From Mesostigma viride (Eukaryota > Streptophyta > Mesostigmatophyceae > Mesostigmatales > Mesostigmataceae): a DNA stretch of 48,296 nucleotides. Where the stretch lies: positions 1 to 48,296 of the forward strand of contig RPFO01000118.1 of the NCBI GenBank assembly GCA_009746045.1. Reading direction: 5' to 3'. The position numbers were made by a program, and so were the translations under genes. Shown here one piece after another: positions 39,114-47,919 of the stretch. A model generated the notes under the pieces. That model saw only the letters and a list, made by a program, of their open reading frames with translations, did not search any database and was not told the origin of the DNA. Numbering within the stretch: the first letter of the stretch is position 1; every line of letters begins with the position of its first letter.

Positions 39114-41096
39114 CTATGTTGGAGGAGTTAACGGTGCCCCCCACTTGGCTGCGAGGTAGCCGCGTATCACCTCAAGCTCCGCTGACGTTTTGGCGGTGTT
39201 GTAGATAAGGATCTCGCCAATCCACCCATCAAAAGCACGACTCGCGTTGGCCGAGTCTCCTCCAATAGAGAGATTCCCTGTACCAGTTGTAGGGTCCGAA
39301 CCTATTCTGTCATAGCCGGGTCGTCCGTCGAAGCGGGTGAGAAAGGCGTTTGTACTGCTGTTGCATGAAAGCGCCAGAACGTGTGCCTTGTTGTCAAAGA
39401 ACTGAGCCCTGGTGCTCACGGTTTCGTATACAGAACCGGGAGCGAATAGGATAACGGTCTGTGCCTGTGACTGATAAGACATGAGATAACAATTGCCGTT
39501 CGACGATCCAAGCATATAACCTCTAATACCCGTAAAGCTCCCTATTTCTGGATACGTTGCAGTCGTTAGCTGTTTGGCGACTATAAAAACACTCGCACTT
39601 ACCCCGACCGCGTTCCAGAAATTGTTCACGGACTCCAACAAGCCAGACCGCGAGTTAATAAAACGGAGGGACCGTTTCGAGTTCAGCTCCGCCGTATCCA
39701 GTGTCGGGCACTTGGCGGAAGTTGCCTGCGTCACGTGGTACCCGTTCGGCCCCTTGTCGTTCACGCGCATCACGTTCCCACCTGTCGTGTTTTGCTGGGT
39801 TGTGCCCGACGTGTCGCTGAACACCGTGGCGCTGTCGGACGGATCGTACCACGCGAACAGATTGGGGTCTGTTGCGGGGTTGTAAACTGGCGTATACGTA
39901 AAAGTAAGCGGGTTAGACGCCGAGTTCCCATGGCCCGACACGGAGTCTGTCGCCGCGTTGGCACCCACGCTGACGGTCGTCAGTGTGTTCGAGGTTCCTG
40001 ACACGTCGAACGTGTAAAACGCCGCGTTTACCTGCACCAAGTTGGACGCCGTCCCGTTGGTAACGACGATGTCCCCGAGCGCAAAACCAGTGACTGACCG
40101 GCTGAAGGTAGCCGTCACGCCGACTGGGCTCGCGGACGGTGTTGCCCCGGCCGAAGTCGCGAGGGTGACGGTAGGCGGCGGGGAGTAGGTGAACGCGACC
40201 GTGTTGGACTCGGCGTTTGTGACCCCGAATTCGCCTACCGTCGTGCCATCGACCACCCTCACGGTCGTCTGGGAGTATGGAGTGGTCGGTGTCATTGCGA
40301 ACTGGTATGATGCCCCGGTACCGGTTACCGACGACGCTGTTCCGTTGTTCACGTAGATGTCCCAGCTACCAAACCCGGTCACGGGCTTGTCAAATGTGAC
40401 ATCCATTGTGACGGGGCTTGTGGTTGGATATGTCCCTGCAGCTGTAGATAGAGCGACTGTGATAGGTGGAGGGCTCAGTGTGAATGTTAGAGTATTGGAT
40501 GCGTCGTTTCCACCGTCCACCACATCCACTCCCACGCTAACAGTGGTGGGGGTGTATGCCGTGATGGGAGTGACCGAGAATGTATAAGATGAACCACTGC
40601 CTGTCAACGAGGAAGCGGTCCCATTGGTAACTACTATGTCGTCTATGGAAAAACCAGCTATGGACTTACTGAAAGTGGCAGCCACTGCGATAGGGCTCGC
40701 AGTAGGATTAGCGCCTGCCGTTGTAGCAAGTGTGACGGTGGTGGAAGGAGGGGTGTAGGTAAATGATAACAGGTTGGATTCGTCGTTATATGCCCCAGAA
40801 ACCCCTGTTACCTTATTTTCTTTCACGGAAACCGTGGTTGGGATCGAACCTGTGATATTTGTTATATCAAAAAAATACGTCGCCGGTGCACCTAAAAAGA
40901 GGTCGACTGCCGTTCCGTTTGTCACGTCAATGTCTGATAGATCAAAACCAGTGACGTCTTCATTAAATGTCGCCATCACGAAAACGGGGACATTCGATGG
41001 TGTAAGGTCCACTGTTGATAACCCAACCGTGACCGAGGTACTAGGAACGCGTCGTTTATATAAAAGAGCGGGGCATATACCACTATCCAGCAACAT
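39114..41096 (-). CDS. Ig-repeat plus lectin-like protein, probable virion fibre/attachment protein
   Basis: 660 aa. Four repeats of about 95 residues (roughly 21-117, 119-210, 212-307, 308-403) follow the pattern VTLAT..G..P..SPV.V.ATF...V.GF...DI.VTNGTAS..TG.G..Y.F.VTP....TTVSV. This resembles the bacterial Ig-like domain of the Big_12 type common in surface adhesins. The C-terminal part (about 405-655) begins FAWYDPSDSATVF and ends with FDGWIGEILIYNTAKTSAEL, the signature of LamG/concanavalin-like lectin domains. Stacked Ig domains ending in a lectin suggest a host-binding fibre. ATG 41096 is preceded by AGTCTATAC. The Ig repeats may have been acquired from bacteria; that is an inference. 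Confidence 0.7.
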   Translation of the reverse strand: MLLDSGICPALLYKRRVPSTSVTVGLSTVDLTPSNVPVFVMATFNEDVTGFDLSDIDVTNGTAVDLFLGAPATYFFDITNITGSIPTTVSVKENKVTGVSGAYNDESNLLSFTYTPPSTTVTLATTAGANPTASPIAVAATFSKSIAGFSIDDIVVTNGTASSLTGSGSSYTFSVTPITAYTPTTVSVGVDVVDGGNDASNTLTFTLSPPPITVALSTAAGTYPTTSPVTMDVTFDKPVTGFGSWDIYVNNGTASSVTGTGASYQFAMTPTTPYSQTTVRVVDGTTVGEFGVTNAESNTVAFTYSPPPTVTLATSAGATPSASPVGVTATFSRSVTGFALGDIVVTNGTASNLVQVNAAFYTFDVSGTSNTLTTVSVGANAATDSVSGHGNSASNPLTFTYTPVYNPATDPNLFAWYDPSDSATVFSDTSGTTQQNTTGGNVMRVNDKGPNGYHVTQATSAKCPTLDTAELNSKRSLRFINSRSGLLESVNNFWNAVGVSASVFIVAKQLTTATYPEIGSFTGIRGYMLGSSNGNCYLMSYQSQAQTVILFAPGSVYETVSTRAQFFDNKAHVLALSCNSSTNAFLTRFDGRPGYDRIGSDPTTGTGNLSIGGDSANASRAFDGWIGEILIYNTAKTSAELEVIRGYLAAKWGAPLTPPT

Positions 41097-41115
41097 TTGT
41101 ATAGACTAATCGTCG

Positions 41116-41286
41116 TTATTTTTTTTGGTTTGGTAGCGGATACTTGAAGGTGGGGAGAAGGGGCAATGCTCGTCTAGCTGGCATTGTCATGGACAGACCA
41201 GAATCTGCCATTTCAGGAATGTCAAAAATCAACTTCAACCTGTTAAACGGATTAGCTGTGATGCTAGGGTCTCGAAAGTAGTCCAT
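41116..41286 (-). CDS. small virus-block ORF, 56 aa
   Basis: 56 codons from ATG 41286 (MDYFRDPSITANPFNRLKLI..) to TAA, filling the gap between the major capsid gene and the Ig-repeat gene on the same strand. It leaves 28 bp to the capsid stop (41315) and 19 bp to the next ATG. AT-rich TCTAAAAAATATATA lies just upstream. Position, strand and spacing fit a real gene of a compact virus; the sequence has a proline-rich basic end and no known family. It could be a small capsid-cement or membrane-less accessory protein. Confidence 0.5.
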   Translation of the reverse strand: MDYFRDPSITANPFNRLKLIFDIPEMADSGLSMTMPARRALPLLPTFKYPLPNQKK

Positions 41287-41314
41287 CGTTTGTCATTACA
41301 CACGTATATATTTT

Positions 41315-42619
41315 TTAGAGGTACACGGCTGCCTGCCTGCCTGCAGCGATGTCCATCTTTGATTCGCATTCCGTGAAGATGTAGGAAATGCAGTCCGTTG
41401 CTCCCTTCTCGACTCGCAGCGTGACCACCGATGCCGTGCCACGAAGGTCAAGGCCGCTCATGTACTCTGGACCGGCACACGGCATATTAAGGTGACACGC
41501 CATCGTGAAGTTGTTGTTTAGCCACGTGGTAGGAGTCATGCCCTCCCGGACACAGGACAAGACATTCCCCTGGTCACCGAACGCGGACAACAGATTGATC
41601 CACGCCTCGGTTGCGTTCGTACGGTATCCAGGCGCTAGGTTGGATCCGTTGATGTCGTATTGGTAGGAAGTCATACCATCCGCGATGTGATTGAACATCG
41701 TATTGCCAGATGCGTTGGTCACGTCCGCGCCGGCAGCAACCTGAATCGCCAGGAGTTTGCTGGCGGACGCGGAAGACAGCGACGCCTTGATGGCATAGGG
41801 AGAACGAGTCCCGAGCGACTGTTTGGTGGACTGCCACGTCCGCCACTTGAAGGAGAGAGTTCCACCCTCGGCAAGCCTGGACGAGAAAATCTGGCCCACG
41901 ATATCTTCTTGGAACCTGTACGTGTCGATGCTAAAGTGGATGTTGCTCAGTTCGAAACCAACCCCCGTTCCTGCGTCAACGGCCACGATGCCACCAGCAG
42001 CTGCTTGCGCCACGCTAGGAAGCATCACCCCTCCGTCCATGAGTGTGATTCGGATCTCGATGGGGGGGAAGAGACTCAGATCCACGATCCGAGGCTCGCC
42101 ACTCAGGAATCCCAAAAAGTGGTCAATGACGCCGTCCACTGCGGTGTTTGCCTTCACGTTGTTTGTGAGAGCGCCAGCCGCATCAGCAATGACGATGTTG
42201 TTATTCTTCGACCAACCAGCGGGAGCCTGCGCGAGATTGTACTCGACACCGCCGTGCACCGAGAGCAGCGTATGGAACAGCTGGGAGTAGTCGTTGATGC
42301 TGTCGACGGTCTGACCTCCTGCCAGTACCTCGAGGCGCCTGATGATGGAGGACGTGTACGCGGGGAACTTTGCGAACCCCGCCGTGGTCGTGGGGGTCCC
42401 CGTGAAAAACATTGCGAAGGAGTGCAAGTCCACGAACCCGGACGTGGGGAGGCGGACCGCGACCACAGACCCTTGTTTGATGCCGTCGCTTGCTGAGAGG
42501 GTGCTGAGATGGACTCGTTGAGTCGTGTGCTGACCCAGCGCCTTCACGAGGTATTGCATGGACTTGGGGATAGCGCGCGAGTACCAGGAATTGTCCGAAG
42601 CCATAGATTGTGTATACAT
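41315..42619 (-). CDS. MCP: major capsid protein, double jelly-roll type (PLV-like)
   Basis: 434 codons from ATG 42619; a second ATG at codon 6 (MASDNSWYSRAIPKSM) is also possible. The N-terminal jelly-roll region has GSVVAVRLPTSGFVDLHSFAMFF and AYTSSIIRRLEVLAGGQTVD followed by INDYSQLFHTLL, a pattern I associate with PLV/virophage-type capsid proteins (hydrophobic face, R-x-E-V-x-x-GGQ-x-x-D-x-I-N-D-Y). Later strands include IVDLSLFPPIEIRITLMDGG. At 434 residues it is shorter than virophage capsid proteins. It follows the penton and pVI-like genes, the expected virion module. The start is preceded by TAAAAATATCTCATT overlapping the previous stop. The assignment rests on pattern and context; a structure comparison would settle it. 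Confidence 0.75.
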   Translation of the reverse strand: MYTQSMASDNSWYSRAIPKSMQYLVKALGQHTTQRVHLSTLSASDGIKQGSVVAVRLPTSGFVDLHSFAMFFTGTPTTTAGFAKFPAYTSSIIRRLEVLAGGQTVDSINDYSQLFHTLLSVHGGVEYNLAQAPAGWSKNNNIVIADAAGALTNNVKANTAVDGVIDHFLGFLSGEPRIVDLSLFPPIEIRITLMDGGVMLPSVAQAAAGGIVAVDAGTGVGFELSNIHFSIDTYRFQEDIVGQIFSSRLAEGGTLSFKWRTWQSTKQSLGTRSPYAIKASLSSASASKLLAIQVAAGADVTNASGNTMFNHIADGMTSYQYDINGSNLAPGYRTNATEAWINLLSAFGDQGNVLSCVREGMTPTTWLNNNFTMACHLNMPCAGPEYMSGLDLRGTASVVTLRVEKGATDCISYIFTECESKMDIAAGRQAAVYL

Positions 42620-42634
42620 TCGAATGAGATATTT

Positions 42635-42991
42635 TTACTGAAGAAGCTGGCCGAGTATGGGATTTTTTACCTTCGCTCCATCAACCCGTCTTTCGAGGTT
42701 GGACAAGGCGCTCAGACCAGTGTTTGCGACCGAGTACGCTTTCCCGAGCAGCGTACTCTTCGCGATCATGTTGGATGGGATGTGTCCGAGCGCGGAATCG
42801 ACAATGCCCGCCGCCTGTTTGGCAGCCCGCGCCCCGTCGCCAATTTTTGAGATGACTTCGCCAGCGACGTGCCCGGCTTTCTTGACAGCTGACACGATGG
42901 CCGCCCCGTCGCCGACCCTCTTGATAGCGTTGCCGGCAAACTCTCCCACGCGTCTAGCCACGTTTCCGATTGCTCCAAAATTAACTTTCAT
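42635..42991 (-). CDS. small amphipathic virion protein (pVI-like)
   Basis: The likely start is ATG 42991 (MKVNFGAIGNVARRVGEFAG), which overlaps the penton stop by 11 bp and gives 118 aa. An earlier ATG at 43054 lies well inside the penton gene and is less likely. The first 65 residues form a strongly amphipathic Ala/Gly/Lys/Val helix pattern (NAIKRVGDGAAIVSAVKKAG, then HVAGEVISKIGDG), like the membrane-lytic small virion proteins encoded near capsid genes in adenoviruses, Polintons and relatives. It sits directly between the penton and major capsid genes. No enzyme motif is seen. The function is inferred from position and helix pattern. Confidence 0.6.
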   Translation of the reverse strand: MKVNFGAIGNVARRVGEFAGNAIKRVGDGAAIVSAVKKAGHVAGEVISKIGDGARAAKQAAGIVDSALGHIPSNMIAKSTLLGKAYSVANTGLSALSNLERRVDGAKVKNPILGQLLQ

Positions 42992-44081
42992 CGTCCTCGA
43001 TAGTACTAGATGGCTGAGAAATAAATCTGGTTTGTGGCTGGACGGTCCTGTCAAGGGCCATATACTTCAAAACGCTCCCGATCTTCCTCGCCTCTATTCC
43101 CATCGCCTTCTGAGGGCTTATGCGGAAGGAGAGCTGAAGAGCCCAATCCGAGTAGACAGTTATAGGAGCGTCGTCCTCGTCGAGCAGTCGGATCGTGATG
43201 TTGCTGGGAGAGTCCTTGAGATGCTGCCACAAAGGGGTCGCTGCCTGCCAAACAATGGGTTCTAAGAACTGCGACATGTTGGGACAGACGGCCAAAAGGC
43301 CTCCATATCCCGTGCCTGTCGACGATGATATCACGTTTCCTCGAACGATGTCGCTGTATACATACACCATTCTCAGTCTCCCATTCGTTGCTGGCCGGTT
43401 GCTAGCGAGGACACCTGTGAAAGGATATGATCCTTCCATGAGCCCCAACACCCGGCCCGTGGGCTCATCCACCGCGACAGAGAACTCGGTGGCATTTGTC
43501 ACGGTAAACAGACTAGTCGCCCTGTTGTACGTGACCGAGAACCCAGGATCTACCGCCTTCAAAGCTTCCTCTATGTTTTTTCGGTTTTCGATAGTCGTGT
43601 ACGAGCCGAGCGGCAAGGTCACCTTCGTAGGGGACTCGCTGCCAGACAAACGGACAGTGAAGTATCGGTTTCCTTCGCTGATGTGAGTCTGTTCAAACGG
43701 GATGGTCATGAGGGTAAGCCCGACGTCGTGATAATCGTCAAGGAGTCCCGCCGGGATGTCCCATACCGGATCCACTAGCGTCCCGCGAGTTCGGTTCTCC
43801 GTGCGAAGAGTGAGTGTCAGCGTTTCCTGGATGAACTCTTCATCGGCCACTTCTTCTGACAATAGCTCAGAAGTAATTTCGTTTGTCCCAAAAACCTTGA
43901 CGACGCCTTCCTCAATTTTCGCCGATGCCCTTTTCATGGCGCGCCTTGTCTTCCCTGTGAGTGGCTTCTTCTTACAGTAGAGCATGGCTGCCTCAATGAA
44001 CTCTCGTGGGACATTTGGATGGAGGGTCATCCATTGAGAGATCTCGAGCATCTCGGCGTCAGTGAACAGCGGGCTGCTCAT
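42981..44081 (-). CDS. mCP: minor capsid (penton-type, single jelly-roll) protein
   Basis: 366 aa. A basic helical N-terminus (to about 65) is followed by a beta-rich body with the penton pattern of PLVs and virophages: VGLTLMTIPFEQTHISEGNR, FTVRL, KVTLPLGSYTTIENRKNIEE, VTYNRATSLFTVTNATEF, RVLGLMEGSYPF, LRMVYVYSDIV, LLAVCPNM and the C-terminal NITIRLLDEDDAPITVYSDW, ALQLSFRI. It forms the pentameric vertex in related particles. ATG 44081 lies 3 bp after the zinc-finger stop and the gene overlaps the next by 11 bp, so the genes look co-transcribed. AAAAATCTCACAG lies upstream. Confidence 0.75.
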   Translation of the reverse strand: MSSPLFTDAEMLEISQWMTLHPNVPREFIEAAMLYCKKKPLTGKTRRAMKRASAKIEEGVVKVFGTNEITSELLSEEVADEEFIQETLTLTLRTENRTRGTLVDPVWDIPAGLLDDYHDVGLTLMTIPFEQTHISEGNRYFTVRLSGSESPTKVTLPLGSYTTIENRKNIEEALKAVDPGFSVTYNRATSLFTVTNATEFSVAVDEPTGRVLGLMEGSYPFTGVLASNRPATNGRLRMVYVYSDIVRGNVISSSTGTGYGGLLAVCPNMSQFLEPIVWQAATPLWQHLKDSPSNITIRLLDEDDAPITVYSDWALQLSFRISPQKAMGIEARKIGSVLKYMALDRTVQPQTRFISQPSSTIEDDES

Positions 44082-44083
44082 GT

Positions 44084-44587
44084 TTACTCTTCTGTGAGAT
44101 TTTTTTCAGCGCCTTCTTTTGGAATTCCCACGACCGTGTTGTGGACCCTCCTGAGATGCAGCAGGAGGTTTTTTTCGTTTGCGAACGTGCTCTTACACCC
44201 GGGTTGTGGGCATTTCCACCTCGCGCCTCCCACCTGGACTCGTTTCCCGACAGGTACACCCGCAGGCTCCGGGGGTGCCGCCACTGCTTCATCGACGACA
44301 ACCGGTTCGGGAGCCGGCGCGACAGGGGCCGGTTGGGCATACGCGGACAATGGGGGGTACGCGACCGGTCTAGAGTTCGCCATCACTGACGCCATGAGAA
44401 GGGCATCCTTGAACCCTCGCGCCTCTGCGACCTTCCCTTTGTTCACCGCTCTTCGGACCGGCGCGCTGTGGATGACAATGGTGTTGGTCGATGAAGCGGT
44501 CACCTGCGACTGGGGTGCGACCTTACGCTTCGGTTTTCCCCTTTTACTTGAAGGACGGCGCCGTGCTGATTTCTGACGCCTTGCCAT
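44084..44587 (-). CDS. basic protein with one C2H2 zinc finger, virion cluster
   Basis: 167 aa. The N-terminus is extremely basic (MARRQKSARRRPSSKRGKPK). The middle is Pro/Ala/Val rich (about 85-113). A single classical zinc finger near the C-terminus has C126, C131, H144 and H149 (C-x4-C-x12-H-x4-H). The basic arm suggests DNA packing or nuclear entry, and the finger suggests DNA or protein binding. It is preceded by TATAAAAATCTATGATTATA, which overlaps the stop of the upstream 1068-aa gene, and lies 2 bp from the penton start. It could be a core protein or a late-gene regulator; the sequence does not decide. Confidence 0.65.
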   Translation of the reverse strand: MARRQKSARRRPSSKRGKPKRKVAPQSQVTASSTNTIVIHSAPVRRAVNKGKVAEARGFKDALLMASVMANSRPVAYPPLSAYAQPAPVAPAPEPVVVDEAVAAPPEPAGVPVGKRVQVGGARWKCPQPGCKSTFANEKNLLLHLRRVHNTVVGIPKEGAEKNLTEE

Positions 44588-44601
44588 TTCTGCATATAAT
44601 C

Positions 44602-44618
44602 ATAGATTTTTATAACGT
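44602..44618 (-). promoter_or_regulatory. candidate TCTA-type viral promoter upstream of the zinc-finger gene
   Basis: Minus strand TTATAAAAATCTAT followed by GATTATATGC and then the ATG at 44587. It shares the A-rich run plus ATCTA core seen before the 188-aa gene, the 660-aa gene, the 56-aa ORF and on both sides of the divergent intergenic region. Confidence 0.4.
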
Positions 44619-47600
44619 CCAAGTGAGGGTCTTGTTAGTCGACACGGCCATTTTTCCAGCGCGCGACTTGCAAAACGCCGTAGAGAGTGCTATGTTTGTT
44701 GACGTGTCAGTGGTGATGCGAGGAATCCGCAATGCGATTTCAAACACCCCGTCATCCTCCTCGTATCCTGAAACAACATTCCAGTTGCTGCCAATTATAA
44801 CGTTTACCGGCCAGACGGACAGGCCGCTAGCCGTTAAGCGATATGGGTTTGATATGTCGAGAATCGTTGGTGGGTTGTTATCAAATGTTAACCTGACAAG
44901 GATATTGGTCAACGCGGTCGGAAGAGTTAGTTCCGATTGTGTGGCCGGGTCGTGGAAAGACATCACGGCCACAGGGGCGCCGTGCCAAAATTGCGGAAGC
45001 GGGTAGTCGTATATGGGCTGCCTCAGACCGACCAAAGAATCTGCTTCCAATATCGTGTGCGATATACGCCTAGTTTCTCGGACATCTTCATACAGGGCCA
45101 CGTCCATCCCGTGATTGCCGCCAATTGACGACAGGCTTGAACCATAATAGTAGCTTAGGCTAGAAGCAAATAAAAGCGGGCTCGGGCCAGATACTGTTGG
45201 ATCTAATACCTGGAACGTCACGGTCGCCAAATGGATCATACCAGTAACTGGAGGATCAACCAGTGAAATATGATCACAGGTTATGTCAACGTACGACGAG
45301 GATTTTGATATTGTCGTTGTAGAAAAACCGCCAGTCCACGCTTCTCCAACGACTACGCTGATAAGCAACGGATCATTGCTCAACTTGGTGTTTGAAAATC
45401 CAAGTCTTACATAAAACTTCCTTACCGACTGACGAGCTGGTAGAATCCCATATATTTTGGCAGTATATTGGTTCATTTGCACGCCGTATTGAACATCGGG
45501 ACACTTAACAACCGTGCGGATGACACTCTCATTCGTGAGTGTTAGCTCCTTAAACCAAGTATCCGCCACACCCGGTACGGGTTTTGTGACGCTATATTTG
45601 CCAAAAATGCTACAATTCCTCGACGAGGTGGACCTGTGACGCAGCTCCAACACGTCTCCGACGGCTGTGTACGATCCGGATGGGTTGTTGGTTTTTAGAG
45701 AGTCGAACTCTATGTCTTGTAGGTCATCTTTGATTGGCCAGACATACGCGCCGTGGTACTCTCCGCTCAAGTGGAAGACTGGTCGGAGGGGCATCGGAAT
45801 GTACGGGTCAAGAATGTCTGTAGGAGTGGTTGTAAATATACCGGACGAGTTTGAGATTTTAGTCATGTCACTAAGTTCTTGAGGAGTTGTTTTGGATATA
45901 TAACGCTCCACCTTCCCATCCGATTTTCTTCGAAATGCCACCCAGTAGCTGTTTTGTTGTCTCCATGATGAGTTTAACGTGTATCGAACCTTCGACTTCA
46001 GATTGTCAAACAGGTCGAGTGCATAGTCACTATGGTGCAGATTGATACCCAGCATACCCCAATGCGTCGTAGCCGCATTTCTCCAATTCTGATGGGCATC
46101 TGTCGTGGCCGGGTGATATTTATTCGTCAAAGACATAGTATTTTCTGCAAACGAGACGAAAGCATCGTTGCTGCCCAAATATAGCCGAAAACACAATAGA
46201 AATGGGCCGTCGATGAGCTGCTCTGAAAAAACAACACATTTGCTTGGTGCCGGAGTGGCTGTTTTTACAAAAAAGAATTTTTCGGGAGACCCTTCAAAGT
46301 AGTATTTCGAAGCTTCTGCTTGCAGCGTGGTCACGGAGTGGCGCGAGAATGATTCTAGAGAATGGAGCGTCGTAGCGGGGCCGTCTATCTCCACGGTCTC
46401 TCCTGACAGGTTTGGCGAGTCCTTTACGGTTACGATCCTGTATCTGAGTTCTACATCATCGCCTTCGGATGGATTTTGAAACGTCGTTGTCTTCAACGTC
46501 CCATCCAAGGCCCCTTGAGATACTCCGTTCGCCAACAGATGAAAACCGGTGAGAGGAGGCAACGACTTTCCCCACCCCACATCATGGTCTGCGTAGACGC
46601 CGTTGATCGCGATTTTTACAGGATTTAGATATGAAATGTAGGAACTTGGTGTCCGGATGCCGGAGTGCAGTTGGCTCATTTTTGAAACGCATACCATCAC
46701 CCCTCCTTTGTGGGTGGTGTAGGAGGTGAGGGTCGAGTCGTTGTAGACGTCTATCTCGTAGTTCATATACTTGTTACTATCTGCCGCGACTGGCGCGGTG
46801 ATTACGGCGTCTTCCCCGCGCAGTCCCCCGTTTTGCGAGAGGGAGACTCCGCCGATGGTCGGAGTGGTCGGCGTGAGCTGGGTGGAATTCATGTACCACC
46901 TGATGGGGAGTTTGCGTTGGTATGCGAAGGGGGTCGTCATCTTTATGCCCTGTTTGAGGGTCGTTCCCTCTACGACCTCCCAATTAGCGGTGGTTGGATT
47001 GGTGCTCCAGTAGAGTGCGTTCACAGGGTCAATCGGACCCATTCGCCAGTCCGTCAGTGGCGAGTATGTACGCGTGATGGTGAAGGATCTCCCAGTTAGT
47101 GGAAGGCGGCGGTTGTCGTCGCGAATCGTGGCGAAAGACAACAACTCCACGCGGAGAGGGAGGCCGTTAAATCGAGATCCGCCGAGACCATAGAAAGAGT
47201 CGGAAAAGTATGGATATCCTACCTCTCCGTCCACAACGCTCTCCCCCGTGCGCGCCTGGGTCGTGTGGTAGTCGCGATAGGTAAACTTACAGATTCCACT
47301 CGCGTCGCCATTCGTAACGTTGTAGGGCAGCTGGACTCGCACATCCTGGTCATTGATGACGTTGAACGCGTTTTGGTGCGACACGGTCGTCCCGTCTTCG
47401 AGATGGAGGACGAAATCCCCGTTCAAGTTAGCTATCGACGTTTTGCCTACCCCGTGTTGGTCAAAAAGGTAGTCCAATTGCGCGCGGGTCAGGACTCTGC
47501 CACCAGGGTCTAGCAACGTATCAGGGCTAAAGTCGAAGACGTGGTACTGGGTCGCTCCCACTTTCGCCGTAAGGTAAGGTTCATTTAGAGTGAGATCGTC

Positions 47601-47816
47601 GACTAAAGTAGTCCCTGATTTAAAATAGGAATACCCATTCACGACGAGACTGTAAGCAAGTTCCGATGGGTCGCTTGCGGTCTCGTCGTCGTAATTGTCT
47701 CCGAGTCGCACATTTGTCGGCTGGCTCGGGTAGAAAATTTTGAATCCGTCGACAACGAGTGACTCATCGAATGGATGTGAAGCCAAGAAGTAACGTAACG
47801 CTAGCTTGAAGCCCAT
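44610..47816 (-). CDS. large virion-cluster protein, 1068 aa, possible fibre or spike
   Basis: Open for 1068 codons from ATG 47816, which directly follows an in-frame TAG, so the start is fixed. It has no signal peptide, membrane helix or catalytic motif. The composition (Ser/Thr/Tyr/Asn-rich, few Cys) and repeated short beta-strand-turn patterns (for example GGFSTTTISKSSSYVDITCD; TVEIDGPATTLHSLESF) suggest an extended beta-rich structural protein. The region with DAFVSFAENTMSLTNKYHPA and NLKSKVRYTLNSSWRQQNSY recalls lectin-like folds but is not diagnostic. It is the largest gene of the capsid cluster and shares the intergenic promoter region at 47920-47943 through the overlapping small ORF. 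Confidence 0.65.
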   Translation of the reverse strand: MGFKLALRYFLASHPFDESLVVDGFKIFYPSQPTNVRLGDNYDDETASDPSELAYSLVVNGYSYFKSGTTLVDDLTLNEPYLTAKVGATQYHVFDFSPDTLLDPGGRVLTRAQLDYLFDQHGVGKTSIANLNGDFVLHLEDGTTVSHQNAFNVINDQDVRVQLPYNVTNGDASGICKFTYRDYHTTQARTGESVVDGEVGYPYFSDSFYGLGGSRFNGLPLRVELLSFATIRDDNRRLPLTGRSFTITRTYSPLTDWRMGPIDPVNALYWSTNPTTANWEVVEGTTLKQGIKMTTPFAYQRKLPIRWYMNSTQLTPTTPTIGGVSLSQNGGLRGEDAVITAPVAADSNKYMNYEIDVYNDSTLTSYTTHKGGVMVCVSKMSQLHSGIRTPSSYISYLNPVKIAINGVYADHDVGWGKSLPPLTGFHLLANGVSQGALDGTLKTTTFQNPSEGDDVELRYRIVTVKDSPNLSGETVEIDGPATTLHSLESFSRHSVTTLQAEASKYYFEGSPEKFFFVKTATPAPSKCVVFSEQLIDGPFLLCFRLYLGSNDAFVSFAENTMSLTNKYHPATTDAHQNWRNAATTHWGMLGINLHHSDYALDLFDNLKSKVRYTLNSSWRQQNSYWVAFRRKSDGKVERYISKTTPQELSDMTKISNSSGIFTTTPTDILDPYIPMPLRPVFHLSGEYHGAYVWPIKDDLQDIEFDSLKTNNPSGSYTAVGDVLELRHRSTSSRNCSIFGKYSVTKPVPGVADTWFKELTLTNESVIRTVVKCPDVQYGVQMNQYTAKIYGILPARQSVRKFYVRLGFSNTKLSNDPLLISVVVGEAWTGGFSTTTISKSSSYVDITCDHISLVDPPVTGMIHLATVTFQVLDPTVSGPSPLLFASSLSYYYGSSLSSIGGNHGMDVALYEDVRETRRISHTILEADSLVGLRQPIYDYPLPQFWHGAPVAVMSFHDPATQSELTLPTALTNILVRLTFDNNPPTILDISNPYRLTASGLSVWPVNVIIGSNWNVVSGYEEDDGVFEIALRIPRITTDTSTNIALSTAFCKSRAGKMAVSTNKTLTWTL

Positions 47817-47919
47817 CTATGTCTGTTTCGATGTTAGAAACACGCTCCTCCATTTCAGGGTCGAGCGTTAACCCGGTGGCGAGATTGGTCGGTCTGCTCA
47901 ATGTTGTTAGAACGACCAT
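47764..47919 (-). CDS. small ORF, 51 aa, overlapping the 1068-aa gene start
   Basis: Starts at ATG 47919, 24 bp from the divergent coiled-coil gene, and ends at TGA 47764-47766, 53 bp inside the 1068-aa gene in another frame. The product has a short coiled-coil-like stretch (MEERVSNIETDIDGLQASV). A TATTCTAGG motif lies about 12 bp upstream. It could be a genuine small gene, an upstream ORF controlling the large one, or the N-terminal coil of the large protein separated by a one-base error. Confidence 0.4.
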   Translation of the reverse strand: MVVLTTLSRPTNLATGLTLDPEMEERVSNIETDIDGLQASVTLLLGFTSIR

